In this document: positions 9,546-22,233 of the stretch, piece after piece | How the letters are laid out: the number at the start of each line of letters is the position of its first letter | Position numbering within the stretch: position 1 is the stretch's first letter | NCBI GenBank assembly: GCA_016081115.2 | Contig: CM071931.1 | Location: forward strand, 18,514,317 to 18,578,316 | Source: Rehmannia glutinosa | Lineage: Eukaryota; Streptophyta; Magnoliopsida; Lamiales; Orobanchaceae | Direction of reading: 5' to 3' | Length of the DNA stretch: 64,000 bases | Position numbers and translations under genes: made by a program | Notes under the pieces: model-generated | Told to the model about the DNA's origin: nothing | The model's database searches: none | What the model saw: only the letters and a program-made list of their open reading frames with translations

Positions 9546-11111
9546 TGTAGGTCCCAAGGGGTGTGAGTGTAAGGTTTAGAAGGGGGGGTTGAATAAACCT
9601 TACCAACTTTTCAATTAGTCCTTTCAAATATTCAGAGTTAATACTTCACAGCTGTGTCCTTGATGGACAACTAAGTTAGTTAATCAGCAGAGTTAGTCAC
9701 TCAGCGGACTGATCGAATGTTGATAGAATAACTCATTTGTTTTTTGACTAAAGACTTAACTCGATTGTGATTTGTTTTATTGGAAGACTTAACACCCTAG
9801 AACTTGGTTAAGTTTGTTTTAATACTTGGTTTTAGCACTCGAGTTGATTATCAATTGGATAGCAAATTTATCGTGAGATATAAAAATAAGATGCAGAAAT
9901 TAAAGTGTTGAAATGTAAATGACACAATAAGTTTTTATAGAGGTTCGAAGATGGGGTAATTCTTCTACTCCTCTCTTATCCAACTCCTGGAGGAATCCAC
10001 TAAGTATTGATCAATATACAGAGTGGTTAACAGTCCAGATACAAGTCTTGATCACACAGCTGACTTGATCCTTTGGGACTCGATCGGAGATGCTTTGGTC
10101 ACACACCGGTGGCTTCTCGACGACTAAAACTTTCTTCACAGGCAATGCTTGCCTTGCTACTACTAGCCCACTTGCTTAAGTTCCTTGGATTTGATCACGA
10201 AGCCCTCCAAATAGCTTAAGCTTGGTTCGACCTTGAACCTTTCTACAATCCTTCGTGGAATGTAGACCCCTTGATTCTTCAAATGGTTCATCTTCAACTG
10301 ATAGAAGTTGTCTTTCCTTCACATGTGAGTGTTGGATTGATTTCCTTCGTAATATAGGCTTGAGGATTAATCTTGAATGACTTGAGAATATTTTTGGTTA
10401 CAATTCAAATGTTTGCTTGAATGTTTTGGTTGAGTAACCTTCTCTCGAGTGATTCCTCGGCCTTTTATAGTGATCTTTCAAAAATCGCCCGTTGAAGAGA
10501 TAGGCTTATTTTTGAAAGTCACTTGTGGTCGTTGGCTTGTCTTGTTGCGATCCTTGGAATTGCCATTTCCTCGTATGAATGATTCTTGACTTTTTTAGTG
10601 TTCGACACAGTGCGAGTGCTTCCCATTGGTTTATTCCTTTTGCACGCTTCTGGAACTGAGCACTTCAAGAAAGACATTATGGAAGTATTACTTGTTTAAG
10701 TAATTCTCTTGATTTCTGTGCAATGGATCTCTTTCAGTTATCTCGACTTGACTGCATTTCCTTGACTTTCCCGGGCGACTTCGAGTCGCCTTCCAATCAT
10801 TGGATGACTCTTCTGTCACTTCAACTTGAGACTTGGCTATCTTGAGTTGACTTGACTGATACTTCACTCACCGCATCTCATTTGCACCTTGATCGAGTTC
10901 CTATCTTCTCTTCTTTGCCATACTCAACCGCCTCACAAGAGTCTTCCTTCTAGTCTCCGGTTGTCTTCTTGCATGTTCGAGGCATAGCCGACTTAACTCA
11001 CTCGACCAGCCCTATCTATTACAATGCAATTTACAACAAAAATGGGGTACCAACTTCCTATTTTAAGTTTTGCATGGCATTCATCAAAATCTACAAAATA
11101 ATTTCCCAACA
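9546..11111 (-). repeat. 3' LTR of copia element B
   Basis: A direct repeat of 22234-23788. Differences from the other LTR cluster at CAG/CTG sites, for example TATTCAGAGTT near 9634 against TATTGAGTT near 22314. Confidence 0.92.
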
Positions 11112-11125
11112 ATTTCCCCCTTTTT
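11112..11125 (-). promoter_or_regulatory. Polypurine tract of copia B
   Basis: On the minus strand AAAAAGGGGGAAAT lies directly upstream of the 3' LTR and would prime plus-strand DNA synthesis. Confidence 0.8.
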
Positions 11126-11796
11126 GATGATGCCAAAACTTAAAACATACAACAATAATTAAACAGCAAAGATACATACAGGCAAGTGTAGAATCACAGA
11201 ATGTATGATTAGAATCGATCTTTTATTGATCATAACATTCTTGTTCCTTACATAGCTGTTTACAAAGTGTATCAGAGCTTGAATCAAATGAAAATGTATC
11301 AGAGTTTAAATGGACCTTAAAGTAACCATTGCTGTTCTATATCTCCGTAAGTATAGAAATTGTACAATTTTATTCAATGTACAGAAGACTTACATAAAGA
11401 TGTATTTACATAGTAAAATACACGAAGGGGTGGACAACAACACTTCATCTCCTTCGCGCCTCCTTCTTTCAACTTCTTGACTCTGTCATCTTGACCTTCT
11501 TCTCTTTTTCTCATCTTTACCACCTTCTTCTTTTTTTCATACGCCCTTCCTCGGCGACTTCATCTCTTCTCAGTTTTTCTTGTCTTTCCTCCCATAGCTG
11601 AGTTTGTCTTTTATTTTCCTCTTCAATTCTCTTCACATACTCAACATTGTTCTTAGCCACTTGCAGGTTGGCTACTTCGTCAAATCCAGCCCAATAGATC
11701 CCTCCTTTCTTTCCTGGATCTATATACTCAATATTTTTGGCGGAGAGGTCTCAGGTCCGAAACCTCTTCCTCCACCTCTACTTCTTTCCTCTTCCT

Positions 11797-14580
11797 CTAG
11801 GCGTGTCTTGTATTGGGGTCTTCTTTTCCCCGGTGAGTGACTAGCAGAGTGACCGGGAGAGATCGCGATGAGTCTGTTGTCTGTCGGCCTTCTTCACACA
11901 AAGTGTAGACCCTTTTCCCAAGATACAAATCCCAGGCTTGAGCCGTGGACATATTTGCGAAGTATCCTTCAGATGCGAGCGTCTTGAATTCATCAACTGA
12001 TCTTGGCTCGGTTCCGGCATCTGAAATGGCATAGGTGTCTCTGTCTGTTGGAATGCCTCCATGTTGTTTCAGAATATCCATAACTCGGGCATCCATCCTT
12101 CCTTCCACTTCCTTCATCCCTCGCTTCAATCAATTGTTTTTCTCTTTTCAACCATAGGTACAACAAAGTGTTGGTGTGGCGAGTCATGGGAGTTTCTTTG
12201 ATAATATCATTTGTGACAAGACCTCTTTGAGGGGTTTTAGCAATCATCAAGGTCACATCTTTCGAACCTTCCCCTCAACAGACTTCCCTTTCTTCTCTCT
12301 TATTACTTCTCAATGTCTTTCTCTTCACAATCGCTCGCTCCTTCCTTCTCGACCGAGGATCCCTCAGCGCCTTTAGGTATTCCTCTTCCCCTTTTTGGCA
12401 TCATCAAAGGAGAGAGGAACCCCTGGAAACAAGCTAGCAAGCAAGAAGTCTAGTTTGTGATAGCCGAGTTTCGTCGAATCTGCTGCGGAGTATCTTGCAC
12501 GGAACTCGAGTGGGTGGCGTTGGATTCATTTGCTATTAGCTTCATCTCGGCCATGAGAGAGATCGAATTTTCGATCCATATTCTCTTCCACGCGCAGAGC
12601 TCGTTCTTATTATGTTCACGCATCGCCTTTATCTCTCGTAGTATGAGATTCATGCATTTGTTCAATGTGCTCTTGCAATTTTGTCTTTGCATCGCATTCT
12701 CGGCCCGCCAGGACTAACAACTTGTTGAACAATGTCGTGAAATATCGAGCTTATTCCACACGCATTGTTTCTTTTGTTGCCACCACTCCAGGATCCCGAC
12801 TATGATGCCACGCAAATCGCGAGTAAGGTTGGCGTCTCTGTTATCGACCTCATGTCCGGTGAGGCCTGGTGCCTCTCCATCTTTTCAACCTCAAAGAAAT
12901 AAGGCTTTGAAAACTTCCCGAACTCGCAGTTTGTCTCTCCTTTTGGTGACGGCCAAGCAAACATCAAAGTCATAGTCATTTGGAACAATGGTGTACGATG
13001 GAATAATAGGGTGGTCTGTGGAAACGCTCGCGATCTCTAGCCGATTCTTCGGGAGGTCGGGTACCGCTTGAGAGAGAAAGGAAATGATTCTACAAAAGGA
13101 TCATCATGGGCAATGGAATTGTTCAATGATAATTGGTGCTCGTGAAGTCCCTTGTGGAGTCGAACATCTTTGCTGACTTGGGAGCTGCGCTTGATGGACT
13201 CTTTTCATTTGTGGTGCATTTGTGAAGTCGACCCACTTTGCCGAGCCTCGGCTATCTCAACAGCTTCGTCGGTCTCAGCTAGTTTTTCCAAATGAGTTGA
13301 CTGGTCCTCGGCCTTATCAGAAGTGTCATCGGACGATGATGAGATTTCCATGGGTGGCTCATCATCAACGTTGAATGTTTGACGAGTAGTCTTGAGGTCA
13401 GACTTACTCGTGGTTGGAACATCCTCGGTGAGTCTTTTGGATCGATCACGGGGATGACTCGGCTTCATCGTCTCCTTCCGATCCCAGAAAGGTTGCATCA
13501 GGATTATCCTGGGAATCGTGAAGAGCACTTATCTCCTTTTCTGATGGATCAATGATAGCAGGAGGGATGTTCTGTGCTTTAGTTTCTCTACCCCGGGAAG
13601 TCTCAACCTCCCGTTGGACTTCATTAACTCCTGCAGTCTCAACTGCAGCGAGGCCTTGGACATCCCTTTCGACAGTGTCAGCTGTCTTGGGGTTTTCTGA
13701 GGTGGCATCCATTGGAGTCTCAACTCAATAGATTGCACTTTTATCGCCCAGTGTTAACTCCCGGGCGGTTCCTTCCGTGCCTCGACCGCATCGCAGCGTC
13801 ATTGTTCGCGAGAGCGGTTGGCACCTCGGTGAGGCAGTCTCAATCGCCGAGCCTCGTTGATGACAACTTGCTTTGTGTATTCTCGTGATCGTTCCTTCTC
13901 CACTTCGCCTCCGAGATTCATTGTGGAGTCACGGTGCAAAGCATCCCCGACCTTGCCTGCGGTGGAGGGAGTTTCCCCCTCGGTGGCACACGAGCCGAGT
14001 GACTTGGAATGAGGTCACTCATCTCCGGACTCACTTGTTCCCATTGAGTATGCAGCCGTTGGGGGGGTGGTAAGACACCTTCATTAGGGTTGGATCGACC
14101 GAGGTCCCCACACTCCCGGTTTCATTGCCATTTCCTTAACACCTTCCTCCGAATGAGTGGGGAAGTGGTGGGCGTGACAACAGATTGCAATATGTTGCAC
14201 CACTCCCATAGGATCTATCTCCGGTTGTGATTTGGAGGACTCTCCTGGTCCCTCCATCATTCTTTGCTCATGTAGGATTCTCGGATTCTTGCATTGCTTG
14301 CTTTGCATTTGCAACTCTTCGTGGCAAAGAACAGGTAGGTCCAGATCCTCATCACTTTCTCGATAGAATGTCGAGGTGAGGATGTGTATGTTCGTGGTGC
14401 GGTGAGAGGGGTAGATCTTTGGCCTTCTTACGTGCCTCGCCTTCTTCCTCGCCAATCTTTCTTTTTCCTTCTCTTTAAAGATATTTAGAATATCCAAACA
14501 GTTTTCTTCATCAAGAGCTTGGACCACATTGGTCACTCCAAGAAAGTTCAACGATTCCTCTTCTTCTTCGATAAACTCGG
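11797..14580 (-). pseudogene. Copia B downstream (env-position) ORF, C-terminal part, fragmented
   Basis: Several minus-strand frames make a low-complexity, charged, coiled-coil-like protein. Readable pieces are NFLGVTNVVQALDEENCLDI with a long Lys/Glu helix (14551-14084), an acidic Ser/Glu-rich part (13712-13205), a helix with SLMAEMKLIANESNATHS (12692-12450) and the end EFKTLASEGYF...AWDLYLGKRVYTL (12129-11797). The last two match element C at 63662-64000 and 63168-63665, which shows that this is a family-level gene rather than chance. Frameshifts lie at or near CAG/CTG sites. SIRE elements are known to carry an envelope-like ORF here. I see no signal peptide or clear transmembrane segment, so I do not call it an envelope protein. 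Confidence 0.6.
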
Positions 14581-16067
14581 GTGTTTGGAATGTTCTGGAT
14601 CAACTCAACTTCCACTTCCTCCACTCTCGTAGATGATTTTGGATGTCCGGATAAGGTGGGGATAGGATCATCCCATCATCATCATCATCTCTATCATCTT
14701 CTTCTTGTTGTCCCTCGTTCTCGGGGATAGAAGGTAGCAAGCTCGGTGCTCCATACCGTCAGTGCGTCGTTGTAGGAGGGGATACAACCTGTCAACGGGC
14801 GAGTTTGCTTTCTCGGCTACCTCTTGTGTCTCAATTTTGTTCGAACTACACACTGGGTCTTGATTTGCCTCTGCTGATCGCCTTTCAAGAGATTTGGTGT
14901 TTCATCAATAATTTCGGAGATTCTACTTCTCCGGCGAGTCTCGAGATCTGTTTGGTGAGTGGCCGACTCATTTGGTTTCTCAAGCTCTAACGCTTGAAGA
15001 TTCTTCTTCTCTTTGTTTGTACCGAGGGATTTACGGTTCGAGATAAGGTTTCGCCTCGAGTCTCGGGGCGGCGGGGGGTGCCGTCGTCTTCTTCTTCGAG
15101 GAGTGTCCATCTTGGCTTATCAGTTCTCATTTTTCTTGACGACAGGAGAAGGTATTTGAGATTCCTTCTCCGGCTTGCGGGCCGAGGCGCAGGAGCGATT
15201 TCTTTTTCTTTCTTTTGCGGGGGCAATCTTCGCTTGCAAGAGCGACCTTCTTTTGAGGAGGGGAGACAATGTATCATCGGGGTGGTGATTCCCCTCACTC
15301 GTATCAGCTCTCTTAGCGTAGGCTCTCTTCTGTGCGCCAGAGAGGTTTGATCGAAACATCCTCTTGTTCACATGGAATGCCTTTCCATGTCGAAGAGGGA
15401 CTCCTTTACTTCCATCATCCGGCCAATCACCGGCCGTATCCCGAGGAACCTCCAACGTACCATCCTCCTTGAAGGATTTGTTCCCAATATTCTTGCAGAG
15501 TCTGCTGTATACAAACTCAGCCCAATTCACTTTCTTCTCTTCAATGATCACAGCCATCACGATCAATTTTGCTTTGGACAACTGGTCAAAGCTGCCAAAT
15601 TTAATGTCTATGCATTTGGCAAATGTCCAACAATTTGTGGTAGTCCTCTTTCAAGTAGCCTCTTATTAGTCAGTATAGACTACTTTCAAAGACGATCGGA
15701 CTTGGCTACTTCCTTCCAAGCAAGACTAGGTCGACATCGACTTCATAAATTTTCGGCACTCCTTCCACCTAAGAATAAGCGGTGTTCTCGCGGATCCTGG
15801 CGTAATGGTGAACTCCTTTCCATGAACAGAGGACTTGATGCCCTCATCGTGAACCTCGGCGTTCACATAGAAGCTGTGCGACCTCTTCTACGTAGGTCAT
15901 AGGGAACTCCATCGTCAAAAATGGTTTTAATCCGATTTTTCCGACTTATCAAACAATCTTCTTCACGAGGTGTCGTCGGACCCTTGTTTAACCATACCAT
16001 TGAAGTCCACAGTAGACCCGGTGTGGATTTGCTTTCCTAGCTTGACAAAATCATGAGTAGATGCCAT
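14581..16067 (-). pseudogene. Copia B downstream ORF, N-terminal part (putative plant transposon protein-like)
   Basis: The likely start is ATG at 16067 (MASTHDFVKLGKQIHTG). About 60 codons later a block FYVNAEVHDEGIKSSVHGKEFTIT resembles the F-Y-A-N...V-R-G...(F/I)-T-x-x-x-I region of the putative plant transposon protein domain found in SIRE/Ogre-type extra ORFs. A better-preserved frame at 15581-15120 reads KAKLIVMAVIIEEKKVNWAEFVYSRL, then a basic Lys/Arg-rich tail. Frames then shift repeatedly (15298-14987, 15110-14817, 14853-14668). The function is unknown. Stops and shifts make expression of a full protein from this copy unlikely if the sequence is correct. Confidence 0.6.
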
Positions 16068-16621
16068 TTCGAGATGTTTTACCGAACGAAACTTGAAAAA
16101 ATGAACTGAAGATTGATAGGGTTTTGAGAGAAAATTTTGCTTTTGCTTTCGAGAGAGAGATGAACAATTTTTTGGTAAAGTGAGAGAAAAACGGACGAAA
16201 TGGTTTAAGTATGGTTCATGAAAGGACGTGCGGGAGGTTTTTGAAATTTGATCAAAATCAACGGCTTAGATCTTGCACGCCGATTTACATTTAATGTCTC
16301 GCATTTAATGCGGCAACATTTATATCCAATCATAAGCTTGGTGTGCAGCTTTTGCCTGTACACGTCATAATTATGCTGACGTCATTCTTAAAAACATTCC
16401 CGCTTAGTAAAAACGACCGCGTTTTTGTCACTTTGCTCATAAATGACTCAGCTTACTCCTTAGCTGATTCAATCCTTCTTCTCACTCCTCTCCTAGTGAC
16501 TCATTTGTCGGCCTAATTCGATCTGGTGACTTTCCGTCTGGTGATTCACTTATTTCAATTACTTAATTGACTCTTTTTCCTCTTTTCATGTTTCATCTCT
16601 TTTCTTTGAGTCTTCTGAGTG

Positions 16622-17203
16622 TCAACTCAGCTCAATTAACCCTAACTCATGCTTGAGTTCTTCAAATCTTGACTCACATAATGGTTTTGTGAATATGTCA
16701 GCCAACTGCTTATCAGTTGAAATATATTCCAAGGTGATGTCCTTCTTTTCAACATGGTCTCTTATGAAGTGATATCTGACATCGATATGCTTTGTTCTTG
16801 AGTGCAACACAGGATTTTGAGTGATTGCAATTGCACTTGTGTTATCACACATGATTGGAATTTCCTTTTCTTCAACTTCATAGTCTCTCAGTTGCTGTCT
16901 CATCCATAAGACTTGGCACTTGTTTGCCATGACTATGTATTCTGCTTTTGTAGAGGTGGCTATTGAATTTTGCTTTTTGCTAAACCAGGAAATTAGCCTA
17001 TTTCCAAGCATTTGACATGTGCCTGAGGTGCTCTTCCTGTCAACTCTACATCCAAAGATAGTCGAGTCCGAATAACCAATTAGCTTGAATCCACCTTCCT
17101 TTGGATACCATAAGCCAACTTCTTGGCTTCCTTTCAAATATCTCAAGATCCTCTTGGCTGCGATCATGTGGCTTTCTTTTGGAGCGATTGAAATCTTGCA
17201 CAT
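16622..17203 (-). pseudogene. Copia B RNase H (open 193-codon frame)
   Basis: The frame is intact from KESHMIAAKRILRYLKGS through GYSDSTIFGCRVDRKSTSGTC, NSIATSTKAEYI, LWMRQQLRDY, IMCDNTSAIAITQNPVLHSRTKHIDVRYHFIRD and DIFTKPL to the stop. These are the conserved copia RNase H blocks with the catalytic D, E and D visible; the usual A-E-Y is present as KAEY. It is the best-preserved piece of this element and ends the pol polyprotein. It lacks its own promoter, so it can only act as part of pol, which is broken upstream. Confidence 0.9.
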
Positions 17204-17320
17204 ACACCTACAACAAAGGTGATGTCCGGCCGCTTGTTGTGAGATAGAGCAATGATCAATAAGTGCTCAGTATCTTGTTTGATCTCTGAGGCTTGCCATC
17301 GCATCCATATCCATTTTGAC

Positions 17321-18163
17321 TTATGTATTCATTGGTATTTTCTGAGAAGACTTCTCTTCCATACCAAATTTCTTCATTAAATCTCGGTGTATTTTGTCCG
17401 ACTTATGAAGGTTCCATCCAATTTGTTTCACTTGAAGTCCAAGGAAGAATGTCGGCTCTCCCATCATACTCATTTCGAATTTGCTTTGCATGAGATTTGA
17501 AAATTTATCACACACTCTCTTTGTTTGTGGATCCAAAGATGATATCATCCACATATATTTGAACAAGCAAAGTATACTCTTCCTATCTTGAATTATGAAG
17601 AGTGTTACATCACTTTGCCTTTTGTGAATCCGTTCTCAGTCAAGAATTGTGACAATGTATCATACCATGCTCTGGGTGCCTGTTTCAACCCATATAGAGC
17701 TTTCTTGAGTTTGTATACTTTATCTCCAAGAGTCTTCTGCTCAAATCCTGGAGGTTGTTCAACATACACTTCTTCTTCCAATAAACCATTAAGAAATGCA
17801 CTCTTTACATCCATTTGATATACAATAAAGTTCTTGTGAGCTGCATAGGCAAGAAACATCCTTATGGCTTCCAATCTTGCCACATGAGCAAATGTTTCAT
17901 CAATCTATCCCTTCTTCTTGGCAATATCCTTTGGCTACCAATATTGCTTTGTTTCTTACCACAGAACCTACCTCATTCATCTTGTTTCTGAACACCCATT
18001 TAGTGCCAATAACATTTTGATGGGTAGGTCTTTGAACCAATTCCCACACTTTATTTCTTTCAAACTGATTCGGCTCTTCTTGCATGGCTTGAATCCAATG
18101 TGTGTCATCCAATGCTTGTGACACATCTTTAGGCTCTATTTGAGAGATGAAGCATGTGAACAT
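17321..18163 (-). pseudogene. Copia B reverse transcriptase (frameshifted)
   Basis: From the N-terminal side: MQEEPNQFERNKVWELVQRP and NVIGTKWVFRNK (18163-17900), then YQMDVKSAFLNGLLEEEVYVEQPPGF and KKALYGLKQAPRAWYD (17883-17605), then SNLMQSKFEMSMMGEPTFFLGLQVKQ (17566-17321). The YVDD motif is readable in a shifted frame around 17535-17560. The order and spacing fit copia RT; at least two frameshifts break it. Confidence 0.9.
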
Positions 18164-18386
18164 TGCTTCTTGTTGAGTTCTGGATCTTGTTTTGACACCT
18201 TCTCTTACATCTCCAATGACTAGTTCTGGTGGATGGTCTCTCAGCCATCTTACATCGAGGTTGGAGTAAGTTAGGCTGGATTCGATCGTCTTGCGGTTGT
18301 GTTGTTTTGATCGGCTCTCTCATCATCACTTAGCTGCAGATTTTCGGTTTGTTTTTGAGACTCGACTATCTCATCTTCATCCGGAT

Positions 18387-19340
18387 TTATAATTCGGCTT
18401 CTTCTACATAGGGACTTTTTCGCATGGTTGGTTGATTCAAACTTATCGGTGACTCTTTAATGTCTTCTCCATTTACATTTGGCTCATCAAACACCACATG
18501 GATGGATTCTTCCGTAACCATAGTCCTCTTGTTGAGTACTCTGTAGGCTTTGCTTTCATTTGAGTATCCCAAGAAGATACCTTCATCGACTTTAGTATCA
18601 AAAGCCTTTAAATTATCTTTGCCATTGTTATGGATGAAGCATTTGCATCCAAATATTCTAAAATATGCAACATTTGGCTTTCTCCCCTGCCCGGATCTCA
18701 TAGGGAGTCTTTGTCATTTTTGTCTGTTTATCATGCATCTATTTTGAGTATAGCATCTTTGTGTTTATTGCTTTAGCCCAAAATCTTTTAGGTAGCCTGC
18801 TTGACTAACATGGTCCTTGCCGCTTCTTTGAGAGTTCTATTTCTTCTTTCTCGCAACTCCATTTTGTTGTGGAGTCCTTCGCTGAGATAATTCATGACCA
18901 ATACCATTTTCAATGCAAGATCTTGAGTGATTATACCATTGACAAATTCGGTTCTCTGTCGGATCTTATTTTGATAATGGTTTGACTCATCTCATTTTGG
19001 ATTGTTTTCATCATTTGTGGTAGTTTCTGCAGAGTTTCTTTCTTCTTCTACACATGAATATTGTCCATGTATATCTTGAGTAGTCATCTACTACCACCAA
19101 GGTGTATTTCTTCCCACTTATGCTATTTGGTTCAATTGGACCAAATAGATCCATATGTAGCGGTGCAATATTCTTGTTGAAGATGGACATGTCTTTTCTT
19201 TGAATGATGATTTGATTTGCTTTCCCATCGGCATGCATCACATACACTTTCCTTCTTGTATCTCGAGTCCTGGAAGTCCTTCTACAAGATCGCTTCCGCA
19301 AGCTTGTTAATTGTTTTGAAATTCGGGTGACTCGGCTTCT
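18387..19340 (-). pseudogene. Copia B integrase (frameshifted)
   Basis: The zinc-finger end and first catalytic Asp are at 19301-19011 (PLHMDLFGPIEPNSISGKKYTLVVVDDYSRYTWTIF). The second Asp and Glu region (around 18830-18990) is badly shifted but the PQQNG-type codons remain readable. The C-terminal block PNVAYFRIFGCKCFIHNNGKDNLKAFD, GIFLGYSNESKAYRV, SIHVVFDE lies at 18701-18387. These are standard copia integrase landmarks. Confidence 0.87.
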
Positions 19341-19414
19341 TGTGCCACAACCAACTTGATTCTATTTGTGCTCTTTGCTAGTAGACAAGTGCTTGGTGTT
19401 GCGAGTTGACCAAT

Positions 19415-19760
19415 CTACCACATACATGTTCTTTTGTCTGCATCCTTGCAACACAACTTCCTTGGATTCAGAGTCCTTGATTTGGCATATACCCATGTTG
19501 AATCCAACATTATAACCTTGTCACAAAGTTGGCTGATGCTTAGCAAGTTGAAGTTGAGTCCTTCAACATATGCAACATCTGAGATTTCTAATCTATTTTT
19601 CTTGATGGATCCAGTGCCCCTTATTTCTCCTGGAGCTTCATTTCCTCCAAATATGACTTTTGCACCTCTGACTTCCTTGAATTTTGATAGATTTTTCTTG
19701 TTTCTGTCATGTGCCTGGAACAACCACTATATCCATGTACCAGGTTCCTTGGCACTCAGT
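19415..19760 (-). pseudogene. Copia B protease (2-base insertion at active site)
   Basis: The active-site block DSGCSRHMT can be read around 19735-19705 except that two extra bases (AT) interrupt it directly after the Asp codon. Downstream in frame lie KVIFGGNEAPGEIRGTGSIKKNRLEISDVAYVEGLNFNLLSISQLCDK, the usual protease tail of this lineage. The insertion would abolish the protease if real. Confidence 0.8.
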
Positions 19761-20328
19761 TGTTCCTTGAACCTGCAATCAAGGAAATTAAGTTTTAGGT
19801 ACCCATACTTATGCGGGTCCGAGGGGTTAGTATTGTAAGATGATCCAACCAACCTATAGCCAAATGATTTGACTCTAAGGAGTTGCCATCTATCAGTGCC
19901 ATAATCATAATTAATTTTGGCAAATTGCTTGGGGGTTTTAGGTTCATACAGTTGTCTCTTTTGTCTGTATGCATGTGTATGTGTTTTAGCAATTGCCTTC
20001 TTTGGGTAGTGTGATATCTCCGAGTGTAGTGCCTTGGTGCATATGTGTCCGGTAAAGGCCCTTATTTCTTTGGAATGGCTTTTCTTTGAGTTCTAGGCCT
20101 TTGCCACTTAGCTTATATTCCTGGATCTTTGCTAATAGTTCACATTATTCCAATCAGCTTGGCTTGGTAGTTTCTACCATTCCCATCATATATATTTCTT
20201 TTATAGAATTTCTGGGACTTTTGGTAGCTCTGTTTCTTATTTACAGAGTATTTCCTATTTGGAGTTAGCTGAGGAACTCGGCTAGATTTCTTCTCAGCTG
20301 TCCTCTCAGCACACTCAACTGGCAACTT

Positions 20329-22107
20329 TCATTTTCCTTTATAACCAAGGCCAGTTTGTTTATGATTGTGCTTTGGAATAAATATGTGTGTACCATTTGG
20401 AGTTTTGGATTTTTGAGATACTTCATTACTTGAAGATCCTCTTTCCAAAATCACTTTTGGAGCTTGACATAGCACAGAGGAATTAAATCCTAAGCCTGTC
20501 TTGTCTCCACATTCTCTTTGACTCATAATAAGGTCATCCAAGGATTTAGATGCCTTAGTGAATGAGGCAATCACATTTTTGAGGTCATTCACCCTATTTT
20601 CTATAGCAGCTATTTCTGCTATTAACTTAGCATTTTCAGCCTTTAGACTTTTATTCCCATCAGCTATTTGACTTAGAGTACTCAGCTCCTTAGTCAGCTG
20701 AGAGTTTTTGCTTTTGAGTAGGCTGTTTTCCTCATTTAGTAGTGTGTGTGAGGATTTAATGTGTTCAAAGTCTTTCATCATTTTGCCTAATGAATCATAA
20801 AGATCAGTGGGTGATGAAGTGTGTGTGTCACAGTCACTATCACTAGAATCTGAGTGTGATGAATTAGAGTGTACCTCATCTTCTTGGTCGGGTTGGTCTT
20901 GTTCCTTGGCCATTAAACGGATCAAGGCTTCTTCTTCTTGAGTCACTTGAGTAGTCGCCTTCATTACTCTCTGAATCATTTGTGTCTTTTGACTTGTTTG
21001 TCTCGGTGATCTCTGCAGACCAACATTGCCTTTTTCTTTTCTTGTCTTCTTTTTCTCTCAAGACCTTTCTTTCCTCTTCATTCTTGTATTTGTTGACTAC
21101 AGGATATGGGCAATCAATGGCATAGTAACCTGGTTGTCTGCGGTTCAGATAGATTTTCAACCTTTTGATCGACTCTTTCCATTCTTGGATTGTCACCCTT
21201 TGATATTCATTTTTGATGCTCTGCTCTCTTGGTTGACCTATCTTCCCTTGACTTGGAGGAGCCGAGTGTCTTCGGAGGATTCGCCCTTGCCTCTCTTATA
21301 GTTCTTATTGAAGAACTTGTTAAACCTTTTAACCATCGGGCTATTTTCTCTTGGTCAATGACTTCTTTGACCTCGGCTCTCTTGCCATCCTTAACAATTA
21401 GAGAAAATTTGTTTTGGGCACATCTGTCTCCTCCTGGTCTTTTCTTCTCGGCTCAAATTCGTAGGCTTTGAGATCCGAGAATAGCTCATGGTTGGATGTC
21501 TTGGATAGGTCCATGGAATGTCTCGGTGCCATGACCTTCATTTCCCATTCAACCGGGAGACTTCTTAGAATCTTCATACACATTTCCTTCGTGTATATTC
21601 TTTTCCAAGTGTAGATAGCTCGTTGGTAATTTCGTGAACCGAGCATCCGGTTGATCCAAGGTCTCTCCTGAGCATTTTAAAATTCTCAAATTTTTGTACA
21701 AAGAACCGATAGTTTATTTTCCTTGATTTGCTCGAGCCTTCACAAATCAATGTTAGCTTGTCCTGATTTCTTTAGCCGTTTTGCATGATTTGACTTTGTT
21801 GAACATATCTTTGTCAAGGTTTTGTAAAGAATGTCCTTGGCCACATTGTCAAGTTATATCTTTTCTGTCATCATTTGTCCATTCGACTCTTGGTTTTCAA
21901 CCATGGTTGGTGCGGGAGCAACATCATCTTCACCTTCATTGCAGGCTCTCCTTACAATGTGTTCACTTTTAAGATTTGCAGAGGCCCATCCTCTATCACT
22001 ATCCACATCTCATTGTGTAATGCTGATAGATGAGCCTGCATACGAATTTTCCAATCATCAATTTCTTCAATTGTGAACATAGGAATGCGTGCCAAATTTG
22101 CTTCCAT
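20329..22107 (-). pseudogene. Copia B gag (frameshifted; zinc knuckle degenerate)
   Basis: The likely start is ATG at 22107 (MEANLARIPMFTIEEIDDWK), the DUF4219-like beginning of SIRE gag, followed by HLSALHNEMWIVIEDGP. Further pieces are YTWKRIYTKEMCMKILRSLPVEWEMKVMA (21646-21398) and a C-terminal coiled coil (20979-20329). In the zinc-knuckle position (about 21120-21150) the frame reads YLNRRQPGYYAIDCP, so three of the four CCHC ligands are changed (C to Y, C to R, H to Y). Several frameshifts are present. Gag would form the particle and bind RNA; this copy probably cannot. Confidence 0.85.
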
Positions 22108-22217
22108 GATAATAACTTTGCTGAGTAAAAGAGTTTTGAAAGATTGAGTACTAAAACAAGCTTTGAAAAATTTGGAGATCCAGTTCAGTAACCAGTGCGG
22201 AAGGCTCAATGAACCAA

Positions 22218-22231
22218 CCGCTCTGATACCA
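22218..22231 (-). promoter_or_regulatory. Primer binding site of copia B (tRNA-iMet)
   Basis: On the minus strand TGGTATCAGAGCGG lies two bases inside the 5' LTR and matches the 3' end of initiator tRNA-Met. Confidence 0.9.
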
Positions 22232-22233
22232 CT

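Noticed and set aside
12457..12717. Plus-strand ORF of 86 codons with hydrophobic stretches
   Set aside because: Antisense shadow of the element B downstream ORF.
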